Assembly (NCBI RefSeq): GCF_018326265.1
Contig: NZ_AP023360.1
Location: forward strand, 4,373,501 to 4,437,500
Source of the DNA: Catellatospora sp. IY07-71
GTDB taxonomy: Bacteria; Actinomycetota; Actinomycetes; Mycobacteriales; Micromonosporaceae
Length of the DNA stretch: 64,000 bases
Direction: 5' to 3'
The position numbers and the translations under genes are program-made. Under the pieces are notes generated by a model that saw only the letters and a list, made by a program, of their open reading frames with translations, made no database searches and had not been told where the DNA came from. This document shows, one piece after another, positions 1 to 8,659 of the stretch; within the stretch, counting starts at the first letter, position 1, and every line of letters begins with the position of its first letter.

Positions 1-382
1 AGCGGGCGTGCACCGTGTGCAGCGGCTGTCCGGGCAGGTCACCGTCGAGATCGGCCAGTACGACGGTGACGCTGGCCAGCGGCGATCCGGCGGTGAGGGT
101 GAACGCGGGCAGGTCCGCGAGCGCCTCGGTGAGCCGATCGGTGAGCTCGGCGCGTTCGCCGGGGCCGATCTCGGCGGCGGGGATGCCCATCACCGGCTGG
201 ACCGTGACGTGCAGCCACGGGTCGGGCACCGGCGCGAGGAACGGGAACGGCGCCATCGCCGCCCGGCAGCCCCGCACCAGCCGGGCCAGGTCACCGTCGT
301 GCGCGAGGTCCGGGAGCAGGTACACGTGCAGCCGGGTCCAGCCTGGGGGCCAGACACGCCCGCCGGTCAGGAAGGGCTTCAC
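1..382 (-). CDS. 2'-5' RNA ligase-like 2H phosphoesterase (partial, 3' end outside window)
   Basis: Open frame on the minus strand from a GTG at 382 to the window edge, about 127 residues, with no stop inside the window. Near residue 60 it reads WLHVTVQPV, the HxTx signature of the 2H phosphoesterase superfamily, preceded by a beta-strand-like LHVYLLPD segment near the start. Proteins of this type have a second HxT/S motif further on, which would lie beyond the edge. Bacterial members act on cyclic or 2'-5' phosphodiesters in RNA or nucleotides, but the substrate here is unknown. The GTG start overlaps the stop of the upstream VOC gene as GTGA, so the two genes are probably translationally coupled. 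Confidence 0.6.
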   Translation of the reverse strand, partial: MKPFLTGGRVWPPGWTRLHVYLLPDLAHDGDLARLVRGCRAAMAPFPFLAPVPDPWLHVTVQPVMGIPAAEIGPGERAELTDRLTEALADLPAFTLTAGSPLASVTVVLADLDGDLPGQPLHTVHAR

Positions 383-747
383 TTCCCGCGCGGCGGCTGC
401 CACAGCTCGAAGCGGTTGTCCTCGGCGTCGTACGCCCAGCCGAACCGCCCGAACTCCCCGTCCTCGACCTCGTCGGCGACCTTGACCCCCGCCTCGCGCA
501 GCTGCGCCAGCATGGCGTCCAGATCGTCCACCCGAAAATTGATCATGTATGGCTGCTCGCGCGGCCCGAGGTAGTCGGAGTCCTGCTCGAGGATCGACCA
601 GGCCGTCGTGCCGCCCGCGTGCCAGCGGAAGGTGTGCCCACCCCATTCGCTCACGTCGATGCCGAGATGCTCGGCGTACCAGGCCCGCAGGGCTACGGCA
701 TCGCGGGCGCGGAGGAACACCCCGCCGATTCCGGTCACTCGCTGCAT
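379..747 (-). CDS. VOC (glyoxalase/bleomycin-resistance fold) family protein
   Basis: A 122-residue single-VOC-domain protein. It has the paired beta-alpha-beta-beta-beta layout, with GGVFLRARDAVALRAWYAEHLG at the N-terminus, FRVDDLDAMLAQLREAGVKV in the middle and an AYDAEDNRFELWQP ending typical of the metal-site strand. I chose ATG 747, where the domain begins; an upstream extension to 831 would add a low-complexity leader. The family includes metal-dependent lyases, dioxygenases and drug-binding proteins, and nothing here fixes the substrate. It is the first gene of a coupled pair with the 2H phosphoesterase. The gene is divergent from the aldehyde dehydrogenase at 822. Confidence 0.75.
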   Translation of the reverse strand: MQRVTGIGGVFLRARDAVALRAWYAEHLGIDVSEWGGHTFRWHAGGTTAWSILEQDSDYLGPREQPYMINFRVDDLDAMLAQLREAGVKVADEVEDGEFGRFGWAYDAEDNRFELWQPPRGK

Positions 748-821
748 TCGGACATTCTGACATGAAAGTCCGGAGACCGCCGGACCTTGGCGGGCGGGCC
801 CGGCGGGAGCATGATGCTGGC

Positions 822-2354
822 ATGCTCTCATCGATGATCGACGGCGTCCCGGTGCCCGGCGGCGCGCGCGTGCAGGACAGCCGCAACCCGGCCGACCTCG
901 CCGACGTGGTCGGGCAGGTCGCGCTGGCCGACGCGGACACCGTGACGGCCGCCGCCCGCTCGGCGCACGCCGCGCAGCGGGCCTGGGCGGATGTGCCCGC
1001 GCCGGTGCGCGGCCAGGTGATCGCGAACATCGGCGCGCTGGTCGAGGCGAACGCCGAGGCGCTGGCGCGGCTGGTCACCCGCGAGATCGGCAAGCCGCTG
1101 GCCGAATCCCGGGGCGAGGTGCAGGAGATCGTCGACACCTGCCGCTTCTTCCTCGGCGAGGGGCGGCGCCTGTACGGCCAGACGGTGCCCTCGGAGATGC
1201 CCGACAAGCAGCTGTTCACCTTCCGCGAGCCGGTCGGCACCGCCATGATCATCACGGCGGGCAACTTCCCGGTCGCCGTACCCTCCTGGTATCTGGTGCC
1301 CGCGCTGCTGTGCGGCAACACCGTGGTGTGGAAGCCCGCCGCGTACGCCGCCGCCGGCGCGGATGCGCTCTACCAGCTGTTCGTCCGGGGTGGCCTGCCC
1401 GCCGGGGTGCTCAACCTGGTGCAGGCCGACGGCCCCGAGACCTTCGCCGGGCTGTCCGCCGCGCTGGACGCGGGCCTGGTGCATAAGGTCGGTTTCACCG
1501 GCTCGACCGAGGTGGGCCGCGCGATCGGCGAGCTGTGCGGGCGCCACCTGCAGAGCCCCTGCCTGGAGCTGGGCGGCAAGAACCCGATGGTGGTCACCGA
1601 GGACGCCGACCTGGACCTGGCGGTAGAGGGCGCGCTGTTCGCCGGGTTCGGCACCGCGGGCCAGCGCTGCACCTCGCTGGGCACGGTGCTCGTGCACGAG
1701 TCGGTGCACGGCGAGTTCCTGCGCCGCTTCGCCGCGGCGACCGCCGCCGCCGCGATCGGCGACCCGACCCGCGAGGTGCTGTACGGGCCGCTGCTGGACG
1801 AGCGCTTCGCCACCTCGTACGAGAAGTATCTGGGCTGGATCGAGGGCGGGCACCGGGTGCTCGGCGCGACCGGCCGGATCACCCCGGACAACCCGCGCGC
1901 CGGGTTCGTCGGCGACCCGTCGACCGGGCTCTTCTACCACCCGGTCATCGTGGACGGGGTGCGTCCCGGCGACGCCCTGTTCGACAACGAGACGTTCGGC
2001 CCGATCGTCGGCGTGACCGCGTACCGCTCCCTGGACGAGGCGATCGACCTGGCCAACGCCCCCGGCTACGGCCTGTCCAGCGCCATCTACACCACCGACC
2101 CGGCCAAGGCGTTCGCGTTCCGCCGCGGCATCGGCGCGGGCATGGTCAGCGTGAACAACTCCACCTCCGGCGCCGAGGCGCACCTGCCCTTCGGCGGCAA
2201 CGGCCGCTCCGGCAACGGCAGCCGCCAGTCCGGCATGTGGGTCCTCGACCAGTTCACCCGCTGGCAGGCCCTGAACTGGGACTACTCCGGCCGCCTCCAG
2301 AAAGCGCAGCTGGAGGTCGCGGTACTCCCCGCCGACCTGGACTTCCGCCTGTAA
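822..2354 (+). CDS. NAD(P)-dependent aldehyde dehydrogenase
   Basis: A 510-residue aldehyde dehydrogenase, close to the usual family length. The general-base glutamate is E249 in LELGGKNP and the catalytic cysteine is C283 in GQRCTS; the 34-residue spacing is canonical. The cofactor-binding stretch ITAGNFPVAVPSWY followed by GNTVVWKPA is present, as is GFTGSTEVG for the Rossmann turn, and NETFGPIVGV near the C-terminus. It should oxidise an aldehyde to the carboxylate in the cytoplasm. Overall form is near the semialdehyde dehydrogenase branches (ALDH7-like), but the substrate cannot be read from sequence. The ATG at 822 (or ATG 834) is the natural start. Its TAA stop forms the first bases of a dispersed palindromic repeat. 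Confidence 0.85.
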   Translation: MLSSMIDGVPVPGGARVQDSRNPADLADVVGQVALADADTVTAAARSAHAAQRAWADVPAPVRGQVIANIGALVEANAEALARLVTREIGKPLAESRGEVQEIVDTCRFFLGEGRRLYGQTVPSEMPDKQLFTFREPVGTAMIITAGNFPVAVPSWYLVPALLCGNTVVWKPAAYAAAGADALYQLFVRGGLPAGVLNLVQADGPETFAGLSAALDAGLVHKVGFTGSTEVGRAIGELCGRHLQSPCLELGGKNPMVVTEDADLDLAVEGALFAGFGTAGQRCTSLGTVLVHESVHGEFLRRFAAATAAAAIGDPTREVLYGPLLDERFATSYEKYLGWIEGGHRVLGATGRITPDNPRAGFVGDPSTGLFYHPVIVDGVRPGDALFDNETFGPIVGVTAYRSLDEAIDLANAPGYGLSSAIYTTDPAKAFAFRRGIGAGMVSVNNSTSGAEAHLPFGGNGRSGNGSRQSGMWVLDQFTRWQALNWDYSGRLQKAQLEVAVLPADLDFRL

Positions 2355-2403
2355 GGAAGGGCACCTTCTTATCGTTATCCGTAGAGGAAGGGCACCTTCT
2401 TAA
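2352..2403. repeat. Family A palindromic repeat, copy 1 (arms in direct orientation)
   Basis: Two arms of GGAAGGGCACCTTCTTA flank a spacer TCGTTATCCGTAGA. Unlike most copies both arms read GGGCACC, so they are direct rather than inverted. The aldehyde dehydrogenase stop codon is the first three bases of the element. Similar copies lie at 3321, 12625, 42356, 46123, 62420 and 63506. Confidence 0.85.
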
Positions 2404-2457
2404 CCTCTCGCCGAAACGGGCATGCGCGGCGGCGGTGTGGGCTGCGATCGTGTGACG

Positions 2458-3312
2458 ATGTATGCCTACCCGCCGCCGTCCCCGCAGACCCTGGCCTGGC
2501 TGCGCGGGGCGCTCGGGGCGCCCGTCGCCGCGACGACGCCGCTGACCGGCGGCATCTCGCAGGCCGTCGACGCGGTGGACACCGCCGACGGGCGGCGGTA
2601 CGCGCTGCGCCGCTGGTGCCGCCCCGGCTGGCAGGCCGACGACCCGTGGTTCACCCCGCAGAACGAGGCGACGGCGCTGACCTCGCTGTCCGGCACCGGG
2701 CTGCCGGTGCCCGAGGTCGTCGCACTCGACCCGACCGGGGCCGAGGCGGGGCACCCGGCGCTGCTGATGACCTGGCTGCCGGGGGAGATGCTGCCGAGCG
2801 CCACGCACCGCGACGCCGCCGTCCCGCCGCCCACCCCGGACATGCTCGCCCGGCTCGTCGAAGCGGCCCACGCGATCCATGCCGTGGACGGCGGCGGCGT
2901 GGCGCCGTTCGAGCCGTACGTGGTGCTCGCCGAGGCCCGCCCGCCGGCCGCGAGCACCCGTCCGGAGCTGTGGGAACGCGCGATCGCGGCCGGACTCGCG
3001 GCGCCCGCGCCGACGCGGACCACCCTGGTGCACCGCGACTACCACCCCGGCAACACGCTGTGGCGGGACGGGACGCTCACGGGCATCGTGGACTGGACGA
3101 ACGCGTCGCGCGGGGTGCCCGGCTACGACTTCGGCTACCTGCGGGTCAACCTGCTCATCACGTACGGGCCGGAGTACGCCGACTCGCTGCTGCCGCTGCT
3201 GGACGGGCACGATCCGGCCGACGACCTGGCGGCGTTCCTCGACATGGAGTGGGAGGGCCCGCACGCCGCGCCGCTCCCGGTGATGGAGTCCTACCTGGAG
3301 CGCCTCCTCTAG
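2458..3312 (+). CDS. Aminoglycoside phosphotransferase-fold small-molecule kinase
   Basis: A 284-residue APH/choline-kinase-fold protein. The catalytic loop is VHRDYHPGNTLW (H192, D194, N199) and the metal-binding aspartate follows in GIVDWTNA (D212). An N-terminal lobe begins with LTGGISQAVDAV, a nucleotide-binding loop. Such proteins transfer phosphate from ATP to a hydroxyl of a small molecule, but most soil-actinomycete members are not antibiotic resistance enzymes, so resistance should not be assumed. I chose ATG 2458; GTG 2452 is possible. Palindromic repeats of one family flank the gene on both sides (2352 and 3321). Confidence 0.75.
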   Translation: MYAYPPPSPQTLAWLRGALGAPVAATTPLTGGISQAVDAVDTADGRRYALRRWCRPGWQADDPWFTPQNEATALTSLSGTGLPVPEVVALDPTGAEAGHPALLMTWLPGEMLPSATHRDAAVPPPTPDMLARLVEAAHAIHAVDGGGVAPFEPYVVLAEARPPAASTRPELWERAIAAGLAAPAPTRTTLVHRDYHPGNTLWRDGTLTGIVDWTNASRGVPGYDFGYLRVNLLITYGPEYADSLLPLLDGHDPADDLAAFLDMEWEGPHAAPLPVMESYLERLL

Positions 3313-3320
3313 GCGAGGCG

Positions 3321-3372
3321 TTAAGAAGGGCACCTTCCTATACGGAAAACGATAAGAAGGTGCCCTTCCTTA
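3321..3372. repeat. Family A palindromic repeat, copy 2 (inverted arms)
   Basis: Inverted arms AAGAAGGGCACCTTCCT and AAGAAGGTGCCCTTCCT around a spacer ATACGGAAAACGAT. The element lies between convergent genes. It also encodes the last ten or so residues (RKGTFLSFSV) and the stop codon of the S41 peptidase read on the minus strand, so it overlaps that gene. Confidence 0.9.
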
Positions 3373-4306
3373 GGGCGGTTTCGGCTTCGGTGGCGGAGGG
3401 GCCGTCGGTGGCGGCTACCTGGGCCAGGGCGGCGCGGTACGCGGTGGGCAGGGCGTCGTCGGCGGGGACGGGGAGGTCGGGGAGGACGCCGGTGCCCTCC
3501 CAGTTGGCGCCGGTGGCGGGGTGGACCGCGCGGGCGACGGGGATGGTCGCTTCCAGGTGCGGGTGCAGGCGGAAGGCCTCGCGGGGGTGGGCGCCGCCGC
3601 GGGTGCGCTCGCCGACCAGGGTGCCGCGGCCGGACTGCTGCACGTCGTAGGCGAGCGCCTCGCCGCCGGAGAAGGTGGCCGGGCCGGTCAGCACGTAGAG
3701 CGGCTTGGTCCGGCCGAAGCGGCGGCCGGGCACGTGCGCCGACGTCCACGACTGGCGTACGCGGTCGGTGGCGCGCTCGTAGGTGCCGGTCAGCTCGACC
3801 GGCTCGTGGTCCCACAGGTAGCTCATGAGCAGGGCCACCGCGGACGGCTCGCCGCCGAGGCAGCCGCGCAGGTCGACGATGAGCGCCCGGGTCGGCGCGA
3901 GCAGCGTCAGCGCCGCGGCGTACACGTCGCCGACCAGGGCCGCGGGGAAGATGAGCGGCTGGATCTCCAGCAGGCCCACGTCGCCGGGCAGGCGCCGGGC
4001 GCCCGCGACGCCGCCGCAGGTGCGCTCGGCCCACTCGGCCATCGCCGCGTACTCGGCCGCCTCGTCCTGCTCGGCCCGCTCCGGCTGGGGCTCCTCGTGG
4101 TGCAGCAGCCGCAGGTGCAGGTCGCCGTTGACGGCCTGCAGGTCGGCGGTGACGGCGGCGGCGAGGGCGGCCGGGTCGGCGGGGTAGCCGGCGGCGGCGC
4201 CGGCCAGCCGCGCGGAGATGGCCGCAGCCGCGTCAGGGAAGACGTAGTGCTGCTCAATGAGGGTGCGCAGGCGGTCGATCACGCTGTCCGTCTCGGTCTT
4301 CTGCAT
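3338..4306 (-). CDS. S41 family serine peptidase (IRBP/tail-specific protease-like), cytoplasmic
   Basis: A 322-residue S41 peptidase starting at ATG 4306. An N-terminal helical domain (VIDRLRTLIEQHYVFPDAA) resembles the IRBP/S41 leader. A catalytic core follows, with IVDLRGCLGGEP around residues 143-154 and the nucleophile Ser213 in GPATFSGGEALAY. No signal peptide or PDZ domain is visible, so it is a short cytoplasmic type. The substrate is unknown. The C-terminal tail RKGTFLSFSV and the stop codon are supplied by a family A palindrome, so the original C-terminus was probably different. The gene is divergent from an ArsR regulator. Confidence 0.8.
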   Translation of the reverse strand: MQKTETDSVIDRLRTLIEQHYVFPDAAAAISARLAGAAAGYPADPAALAAAVTADLQAVNGDLHLRLLHHEEPQPERAEQDEAAEYAAMAEWAERTCGGVAGARRLPGDVGLLEIQPLIFPAALVGDVYAAALTLLAPTRALIVDLRGCLGGEPSAVALLMSYLWDHEPVELTGTYERATDRVRQSWTSAHVPGRRFGRTKPLYVLTGPATFSGGEALAYDVQQSGRGTLVGERTRGGAHPREAFRLHPHLEATIPVARAVHPATGANWEGTGVLPDLPVPADDALPTAYRAALAQVAATDGPSATEAETALRKGTFLSFSV

Positions 4307-4386
4307 AGGACCAGGGAAGCACGCCGCTTGACAAAGCGTCAAGAGGCCTTGACGCTTAAACCGCGAGGGGCACCCGCCTCGCAGCG

Positions 4387-4426
4387 TCACAACTTCTGGG
4401 TTGTAGGTACAACCCAGAAGTTGTGA
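4387..4426. repeat. Family E perfect palindrome, copy 1
   Basis: TCACAACTTCTGGGTTGTA and its exact complement flank a two-base GG centre, giving 19-base arms with no mismatch. It lies between the S41 peptidase and the ArsR gene, where it could be mistaken for an operator. The same palindrome recurs at 57552 in an unrelated setting, so it is better read as a dispersed repeat. Confidence 0.85.
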
Positions 4427-4462
4427 AGCGTGGCACGAGGTATCACGGAGGAGAGGCGGCTC

Positions 4463-4990
4463 ATGACGAATGAGGCGAGCGGTGGCGACGACGATGAGGT
4501 GATGCCCGTCAGCGCGGCCGAGCAGCACAAGGCACTGGCCCACCCGATGCGCCACCGGCTGCTGTTCGCGCTGGAACGGCCCGCCACAGTCAGCGGGCTC
4601 GCCGCGTCCCTGCGTACCAACAAGGGGAACGTCGCCCACCACCTGAAGGTGCTGGCCGACGCGGGGCTGGTGCGACCGGCCGGGACCCGCACCGTGCGGG
4701 GCGGCACCGAGCAGTACTACGCCCGCGCCGCGAAGGCCCTGCACTACACCGGGCCCGGCGCGGCGGGCACCACCACGGCCGCGTTCCAGGCGCTCGGCGA
4801 GGAGATCGCCGCGGCGCGGGACCCGCTGCTGGTGCTGCGGCACCTGCGGCTCACCGAGGCGCAGGTCCGCGAACTAACCGCGACGCTCACCGCGCTGGCC
4901 CGCGACACGCCTGACGCGGGCGACGGCGCGACCCGCTACGGCCTGCTCGTCGGCCTCTACGAAGCCCCGGGGCCACACAGCCAACAGTGA
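4463..4990 (+). CDS. ArsR/HTH_20-type winged-helix transcriptional regulator
   Basis: A 175-residue regulator starting at ATG 4463, 7 bases after a GGAGGAGAGG ribosome site. A winged helix-turn-helix spans residues 20-95: HKALAHPMRHRLLFAL, then LAASLRTNKGNVAHHLKVLADAGLVR as the recognition helix, then a wing RTVRGGTEQYYAR. The C-terminal half is helical and may dimerise. No cysteine metal site typical of ArsR/SmtB sensors is visible, so the ligand is unknown. It is divergent from the S41 peptidase, and that gene or itself is the likeliest target. Confidence 0.8.
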   Translation: MTNEASGGDDDEVMPVSAAEQHKALAHPMRHRLLFALERPATVSGLAASLRTNKGNVAHHLKVLADAGLVRPAGTRTVRGGTEQYYARAAKALHYTGPGAAGTTTAAFQALGEEIAAARDPLLVLRHLRLTEAQVRELTATLTALARDTPDAGDGATRYGLLVGLYEAPGPHSQQ

Positions 4991-5065
4991 TCTCCCCATC
5001 AGCGTTTTCACAGCTTACGGCCGTTGAGGTGTGGAAGTACGCGAGCAACAGGGGGTACGCGGGGG

Positions 5066-7231
5066 ATGAGCACTGTGTGGCGGGAGCGGCTGCGGGCGGA
5101 CGTGCCGGCGTCCCTGGTGGTGGTGCTGGTGGCGCTGCCGCTGTCGTTGGGCATCGCGGTCGCGTCCGGCGCGCCGGTCCTGGCGGGACTGGTCAGCGCC
5201 GTGGTCGGCGGGGTCGTGGCGGGCGCGCTGGGCGGGTCGGCGGTGCAGGTCAGCGGCCCGGCGGCCGGGCTGACCCTGATCGTGGCGCAGACCGTGGCGA
5301 CCTTCGGCTGGCGCGGGGCATGCGCCATCACGATGGCGGCCGGGCTGCTGCAGCTGCTGCTGGGCGCGGCCCGGGTGGCGCGGGCCGCGCTGGCCGTCTC
5401 CCCGGCGATCATGCACGGCATGCTGGCCGGGGTGGGCGTCGTGATCGTCCTGTCCCAGCTCCACGTGCTGCTCGGCGACGCGCCGCAGGCCTCGGCGCTG
5501 GCGAATCTGCGCGCGCTGCCCGGCGAGCTGCTGCACAACCACACCCCGGCCGTGTTCATCGGCGTGCTGACGCTGGCCGTGCTGTGGGGCTGGCGGCTGC
5601 TGCCGCAGGTCTCCACATACGTGCCGGCGCCGCTGGCGGCCGTGGTCATCGGCACCGCCGTCGCGGCGCTCACCGGCTGGGAGCTGCAGCGCGTCGACAT
5701 CCCCGGCGACCTGCTCGCGTTCGACGCCGGGCCGGTCTGGCCGGACGCGACCGCGCCCACGATCCTCGCCGCGGTCGGCGCGGTGGCGCTGGTCGCCAGC
5801 GTCGAGTCGCTGCTGTGCGCGGTGGCGGTGGACCGCATGCACGACGGGCCGCGTGTCAACCTGGACCGGGAGCTGGCCGGGCAGGGCGCGGCCAACGTGG
5901 TCGCCGGGGCGCTGGGCGGGCTGCCGGTGGCGGGCGTCATCGTGCGGTCCACCACGAACGTGCGGGCCGGGGCGCGCTCCCGGCTGTCCACGGTGCTGCA
6001 CGGCGTGTGGATCCTGGCGCTGGTGCTGGCCGCCGCGCCGGTCATCGAGCTGATCCCGCTGCCCGCGCTGGCCGCGCTGCTGGTCTACACCGGCGTGAAG
6101 ATGGTCAACCTGACCCACGCCCAGCAGGTGCACCAGCACCGGGAGATGCCGGTCTACCTGCTCACGCTGGCCGCGGTGGTGGTGCTCGGGCTGTTCGAGG
6201 GCGTGCTGGTCGGCATGGTCTGCGCACTGCTGCTGTCGGTCTGGCGGCTCACCCACGCCACCGTGCGCGCGTACCACGACGAGCACGGCTGGCACGTCGC
6301 CGTCGAAGGCTCGCTCACCTTCCTCGCCGTGCCGAAGCTGACCCGGGTCCTGGCGCAGGTCCCGGCGGGCACGCCGGTCGCGGTCGAGCTGAACGCCGAC
6401 TTCATGGACCACGCCGCGGTCACCGCGCTGCACGACTGGCGTACCGGCCACGAGCGCGGCGGCGGCACCGTCGAGGTGCACGAGCTGCACCACCACTGGT
6501 ACGCCGAGGCGATCACCGGCCAGCGCCCGCCGGCCCGCAAGGTGCACCCCACCGCGTGGCTGCTGCCGCGCATGCATCGCGCCGTCCCGTCCGGCGCCCG
6601 CGAGCGCCTCACCCGCGGCGCCCGGCTGTTCCACCGCCACGGCGCCCGCCGGGTCGGCCCGCTGCTGGCCGAGCTGGCCCGCACCGGCCAGCAGCCCACC
6701 CAGCTCTTCATCACCTGCGCCGACTCGCGCATCGTGCCCAGCCTGATCACCGCCACCGGCCCCGGCGACCTGTTCACCGTGCGCAACGTCGGCAACCTGG
6801 TGCCCCGCCACGGCGACGAGCACGACGGCAGCGTCCACGCCGCCGTCGACTTCGCCCTCCAGGTCCTCAACGTCCGCACCATCACCGTCTGCGGCCACTC
6901 CGGCTGCGGCGCCCTGGCCGCCCTCCTCCGCTCCGACACCCACCCCGCCCCCATGCCCCACCTGCGCCGCTGGCTCCGCCACGCCATGCCGAGCATGCAC
7001 CGCACCGCCCCCCGCACCGCCTCACCCAGCGACCACCTCACCCGTCTCTGCCAGCAGAACGTGATCCAGCAACTCGAGAACCTGATGACCTACCCCCCGG
7101 TCGCCGAACGAGTCCACGACGGCCGCCTGGAACTCGTCGGCATGTACTTCGACATCGCCGCCAGCCAAATCCACCTCCTCGACCCCCACCACCACGCCTT
7201 CACCCCCGTCGACTCCCCGGCCCCGCGCTGA
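5066..7231 (+). CDS. SulP-family anion transporter fused to a beta-carbonic anhydrase
   Basis: A 721-residue two-part protein. Residues 10-400 form a SulP/SLC26 permease with ten or more hydrophobic segments, including SGPAAGLTLIV and an amphipathic SVESLLCAVAVDRM region. Residues 405-480 look like a degenerate STAS domain. From about 525 to the end is a beta-carbonic anhydrase, with zinc ligands C551 in CADSR and H611/C614 in HSGCG. The product should sit in the membrane with the anhydrase cytoplasmic, coupling bicarbonate movement to CO2 hydration. SulP-CA fusions are known in actinobacteria and proteobacteria. Start is ATG 5066; the upstream GTG-rich stretch is not conserved-looking. The gene end overlaps the convergent LysR gene by 32 bases. 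Confidence 0.9.
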   Translation: MSTVWRERLRADVPASLVVVLVALPLSLGIAVASGAPVLAGLVSAVVGGVVAGALGGSAVQVSGPAAGLTLIVAQTVATFGWRGACAITMAAGLLQLLLGAARVARAALAVSPAIMHGMLAGVGVVIVLSQLHVLLGDAPQASALANLRALPGELLHNHTPAVFIGVLTLAVLWGWRLLPQVSTYVPAPLAAVVIGTAVAALTGWELQRVDIPGDLLAFDAGPVWPDATAPTILAAVGAVALVASVESLLCAVAVDRMHDGPRVNLDRELAGQGAANVVAGALGGLPVAGVIVRSTTNVRAGARSRLSTVLHGVWILALVLAAAPVIELIPLPALAALLVYTGVKMVNLTHAQQVHQHREMPVYLLTLAAVVVLGLFEGVLVGMVCALLLSVWRLTHATVRAYHDEHGWHVAVEGSLTFLAVPKLTRVLAQVPAGTPVAVELNADFMDHAAVTALHDWRTGHERGGGTVEVHELHHHWYAEAITGQRPPARKVHPTAWLLPRMHRAVPSGARERLTRGARLFHRHGARRVGPLLAELARTGQQPTQLFITCADSRIVPSLITATGPGDLFTVRNVGNLVPRHGDEHDGSVHAAVDFALQVLNVRTITVCGHSGCGALAALLRSDTHPAPMPHLRRWLRHAMPSMHRTAPRTASPSDHLTRLCQQNVIQQLENLMTYPPVAERVHDGRLELVGMYFDIAASQIHLLDPHHHAFTPVDSPAPR

Positions 7232-8144
7232 CCCCTCCGCCGCGTCGATCTTCGGGGCGGGCGGCGGTGAGGAGGGCGTCGGCGAAGGCGGCGGCGGGGG
7301 TGCCGGTGGCGTCGGGGGTGCGCAGGGCGGCGTAGACGTTGCGGGTCGGGGGGTCGCGGAGCCGGCGGACGGCGATGTCCGGGCGCAGCGCGGGGACCAG
7401 CAGGCCGGGCACCAGCGTGACGCCGAACCCGGCCGCCACGAACGCCTGCTTGCCCAGCCAGCCGCCGCACTCGATGTCGATGCGCGGGGTGAACCCGGCC
7501 CGCCCGCACGCGCTCACCAGCATCGCGGCCGCCCCCGCGTAGTCCTCGACCCACGTGTCACCGGCCAGTTCGGACAGGTCGACGATCTCGCGCCCGGCCA
7601 GCCGGTGCCCGGCCGGCAGCGCGGCGTACAGCGGGTCTTCGCGCAGGTGGAGCAGGCGTATGCCGTCGTGCGGGGGCAGGCCGGGCGGGTAGTCGGTGAC
7701 CACGGCCAGGTCCAGGTCGCCGTCGAGCAGGCGCGGCAGCAGCTGCGGGGTGACGCCCGCGGCGAAGACGACCCGGGCCTGCGGGAACGCGGCGGTGTAC
7801 GCGGTCAGCGCGCGCGGCATCAGGTCGGCGGTGACCGTGGGCACCGCCCCGACGCGCAGCGGCACGGCCTGGAGCCCGCCCGCCGCGGCCACCTCCTCGG
7901 CGGCCCGCTCCGCCCGGGACAGGATCACGGCGGCATGGCCGAGCAGCACGTCCCCGGCGGTCGTGGGGCGTACGCCGCGCGCGTGCCGACGCAGCAACGG
8001 GCTCTTGAGCTGCGCCTCCAGCACCGCGATCTGCCGTGACACGGCCGACTGGGTGTAGCCGAGGGCCTGCGCCGCGGCGCTGATCGAGCCGAGCCGGCAC
8101 ACCTCCTGAAACGAACGGAGCGCGGTGAGATCCACGGCGGCCAT
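7200..8144 (-). CDS. LysR-family transcriptional regulator
   Basis: A 314-residue LysR protein. The N-terminal helix-turn-helix reads LRSFQEVCRLGSISAAAQ followed by LGYTQSAVSRQIAVLEAQL (residues 8-45). A periplasmic-binding-fold effector domain covers 85-290. Start is ATG 8144 (MAAVDLTAL); a further in-frame ATG at 8168 would run into the promoter of the divergent Rid gene. LysR regulators usually control the divergent operon, here Rid plus a beta-hydroxyacid dehydrogenase. The Arg- and Gly-rich C-terminal tail overlaps the SulP-carbonic anhydrase 3' end. Confidence 0.88.
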   Translation of the reverse strand: MAAVDLTALRSFQEVCRLGSISAAAQALGYTQSAVSRQIAVLEAQLKSPLLRRHARGVRPTTAGDVLLGHAAVILSRAERAAEEVAAAGGLQAVPLRVGAVPTVTADLMPRALTAYTAAFPQARVVFAAGVTPQLLPRLLDGDLDLAVVTDYPPGLPPHDGIRLLHLREDPLYAALPAGHRLAGREIVDLSELAGDTWVEDYAGAAAMLVSACGRAGFTPRIDIECGGWLGKQAFVAAGFGVTLVPGLLVPALRPDIAVRRLRDPPTRNVYAALRTPDATGTPAAAFADALLTAARPEDRRGGGVSAGPGSRRG

Positions 8145-8251
8145 GCTAGCTGCAGCTATGAATGACACGCATGGCTCGCATCGCGATCATGCGCTGGTGC
8201 GATGGCACCGCTCGGGACAGGATGGTCGGGCAACCCGAGGACAGGAGAGAC

Positions 8252-8659
8252 ATGCCGCACGTCGTACGCGTCCGCGCCCCCGAAGGCGTGGCGCAGGCCC
8301 CCGGTTACAGCCACACCGTCTGGGGCACCGGCCGGATCGTGGCGATCGCCGGGCAGGTCGCCATGGACGAGCAGGGTCACCTGGTCGGGCCGGGCGACCC
8401 CACCGCACAGGCCCGGCAGGTGTTCGAGAACCTGCGCCGCTGCCTGGCCGCCGCCGGGGCGACCTTCGCCGATGTGATCAAGCTGAACTACTACGTGGTC
8501 GACATCGGCCACCTGCCCGCGGTACGCGCCGCGCGGGACGCGGTCATCCCCGCCGAGCAGCTGCCCGCGAGCACGGCGGTGCAGGTGGCGGCGCTGTTCG
8601 ACCCCGGCTACCTGATGGAGGTCGAGGCGTGGGCGGTCGTGCCGGCGGACCGGGCATGA
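8252..8659 (+). CDS. Rid (YjgF/YER057c) family protein lacking the RidA arginine
   Basis: A 135-residue Rid-fold protein preceded by an AGGAGAG ribosome site 6 bases before ATG 8252. Family landmarks are IAIAGQVAMDEQG and the ending LMEVEAWAVVP. Canonical RidA, which hydrolyses 2-aminoacrylate and other imines, has a conserved Arg in the segment before the last beta strand (PARSCVEVA in enteric RidA). Here that segment is PASTAVQVA, with Ser107 in place of Arg. This suggests a Rid4-7-type protein without classical imine deaminase activity. The stop overlaps the next gene's start as ATGA, and a LysR regulator is divergent. Confidence 0.8.
   Translation: MPHVVRVRAPEGVAQAPGYSHTVWGTGRIVAIAGQVAMDEQGHLVGPGDPTAQARQVFENLRRCLAAAGATFADVIKLNYYVVDIGHLPAVRAARDAVIPAEQLPASTAVQVAALFDPGYLMEVEAWAVVPADRA

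Noticed and set aside
549-821. N-terminal extension of the aldehyde dehydrogenase
   Set aside because: The extension is antisense to the VOC gene, Arg-rich, and not part of any aldehyde dehydrogenase fold; ATG 822 fits family length.
2458-3312. Antibiotic-resistance aminoglycoside phosphotransferase
   Set aside because: Only fold-level motifs are present, and environmental APH-fold kinases are very diverse; no resistance context is seen.
4387-4426. Palindrome upstream of the ArsR gene as its operator
   Set aside because: An essentially identical palindrome occurs at 57552 with no ArsR gene nearby, so a dispersed repeat explains it better.
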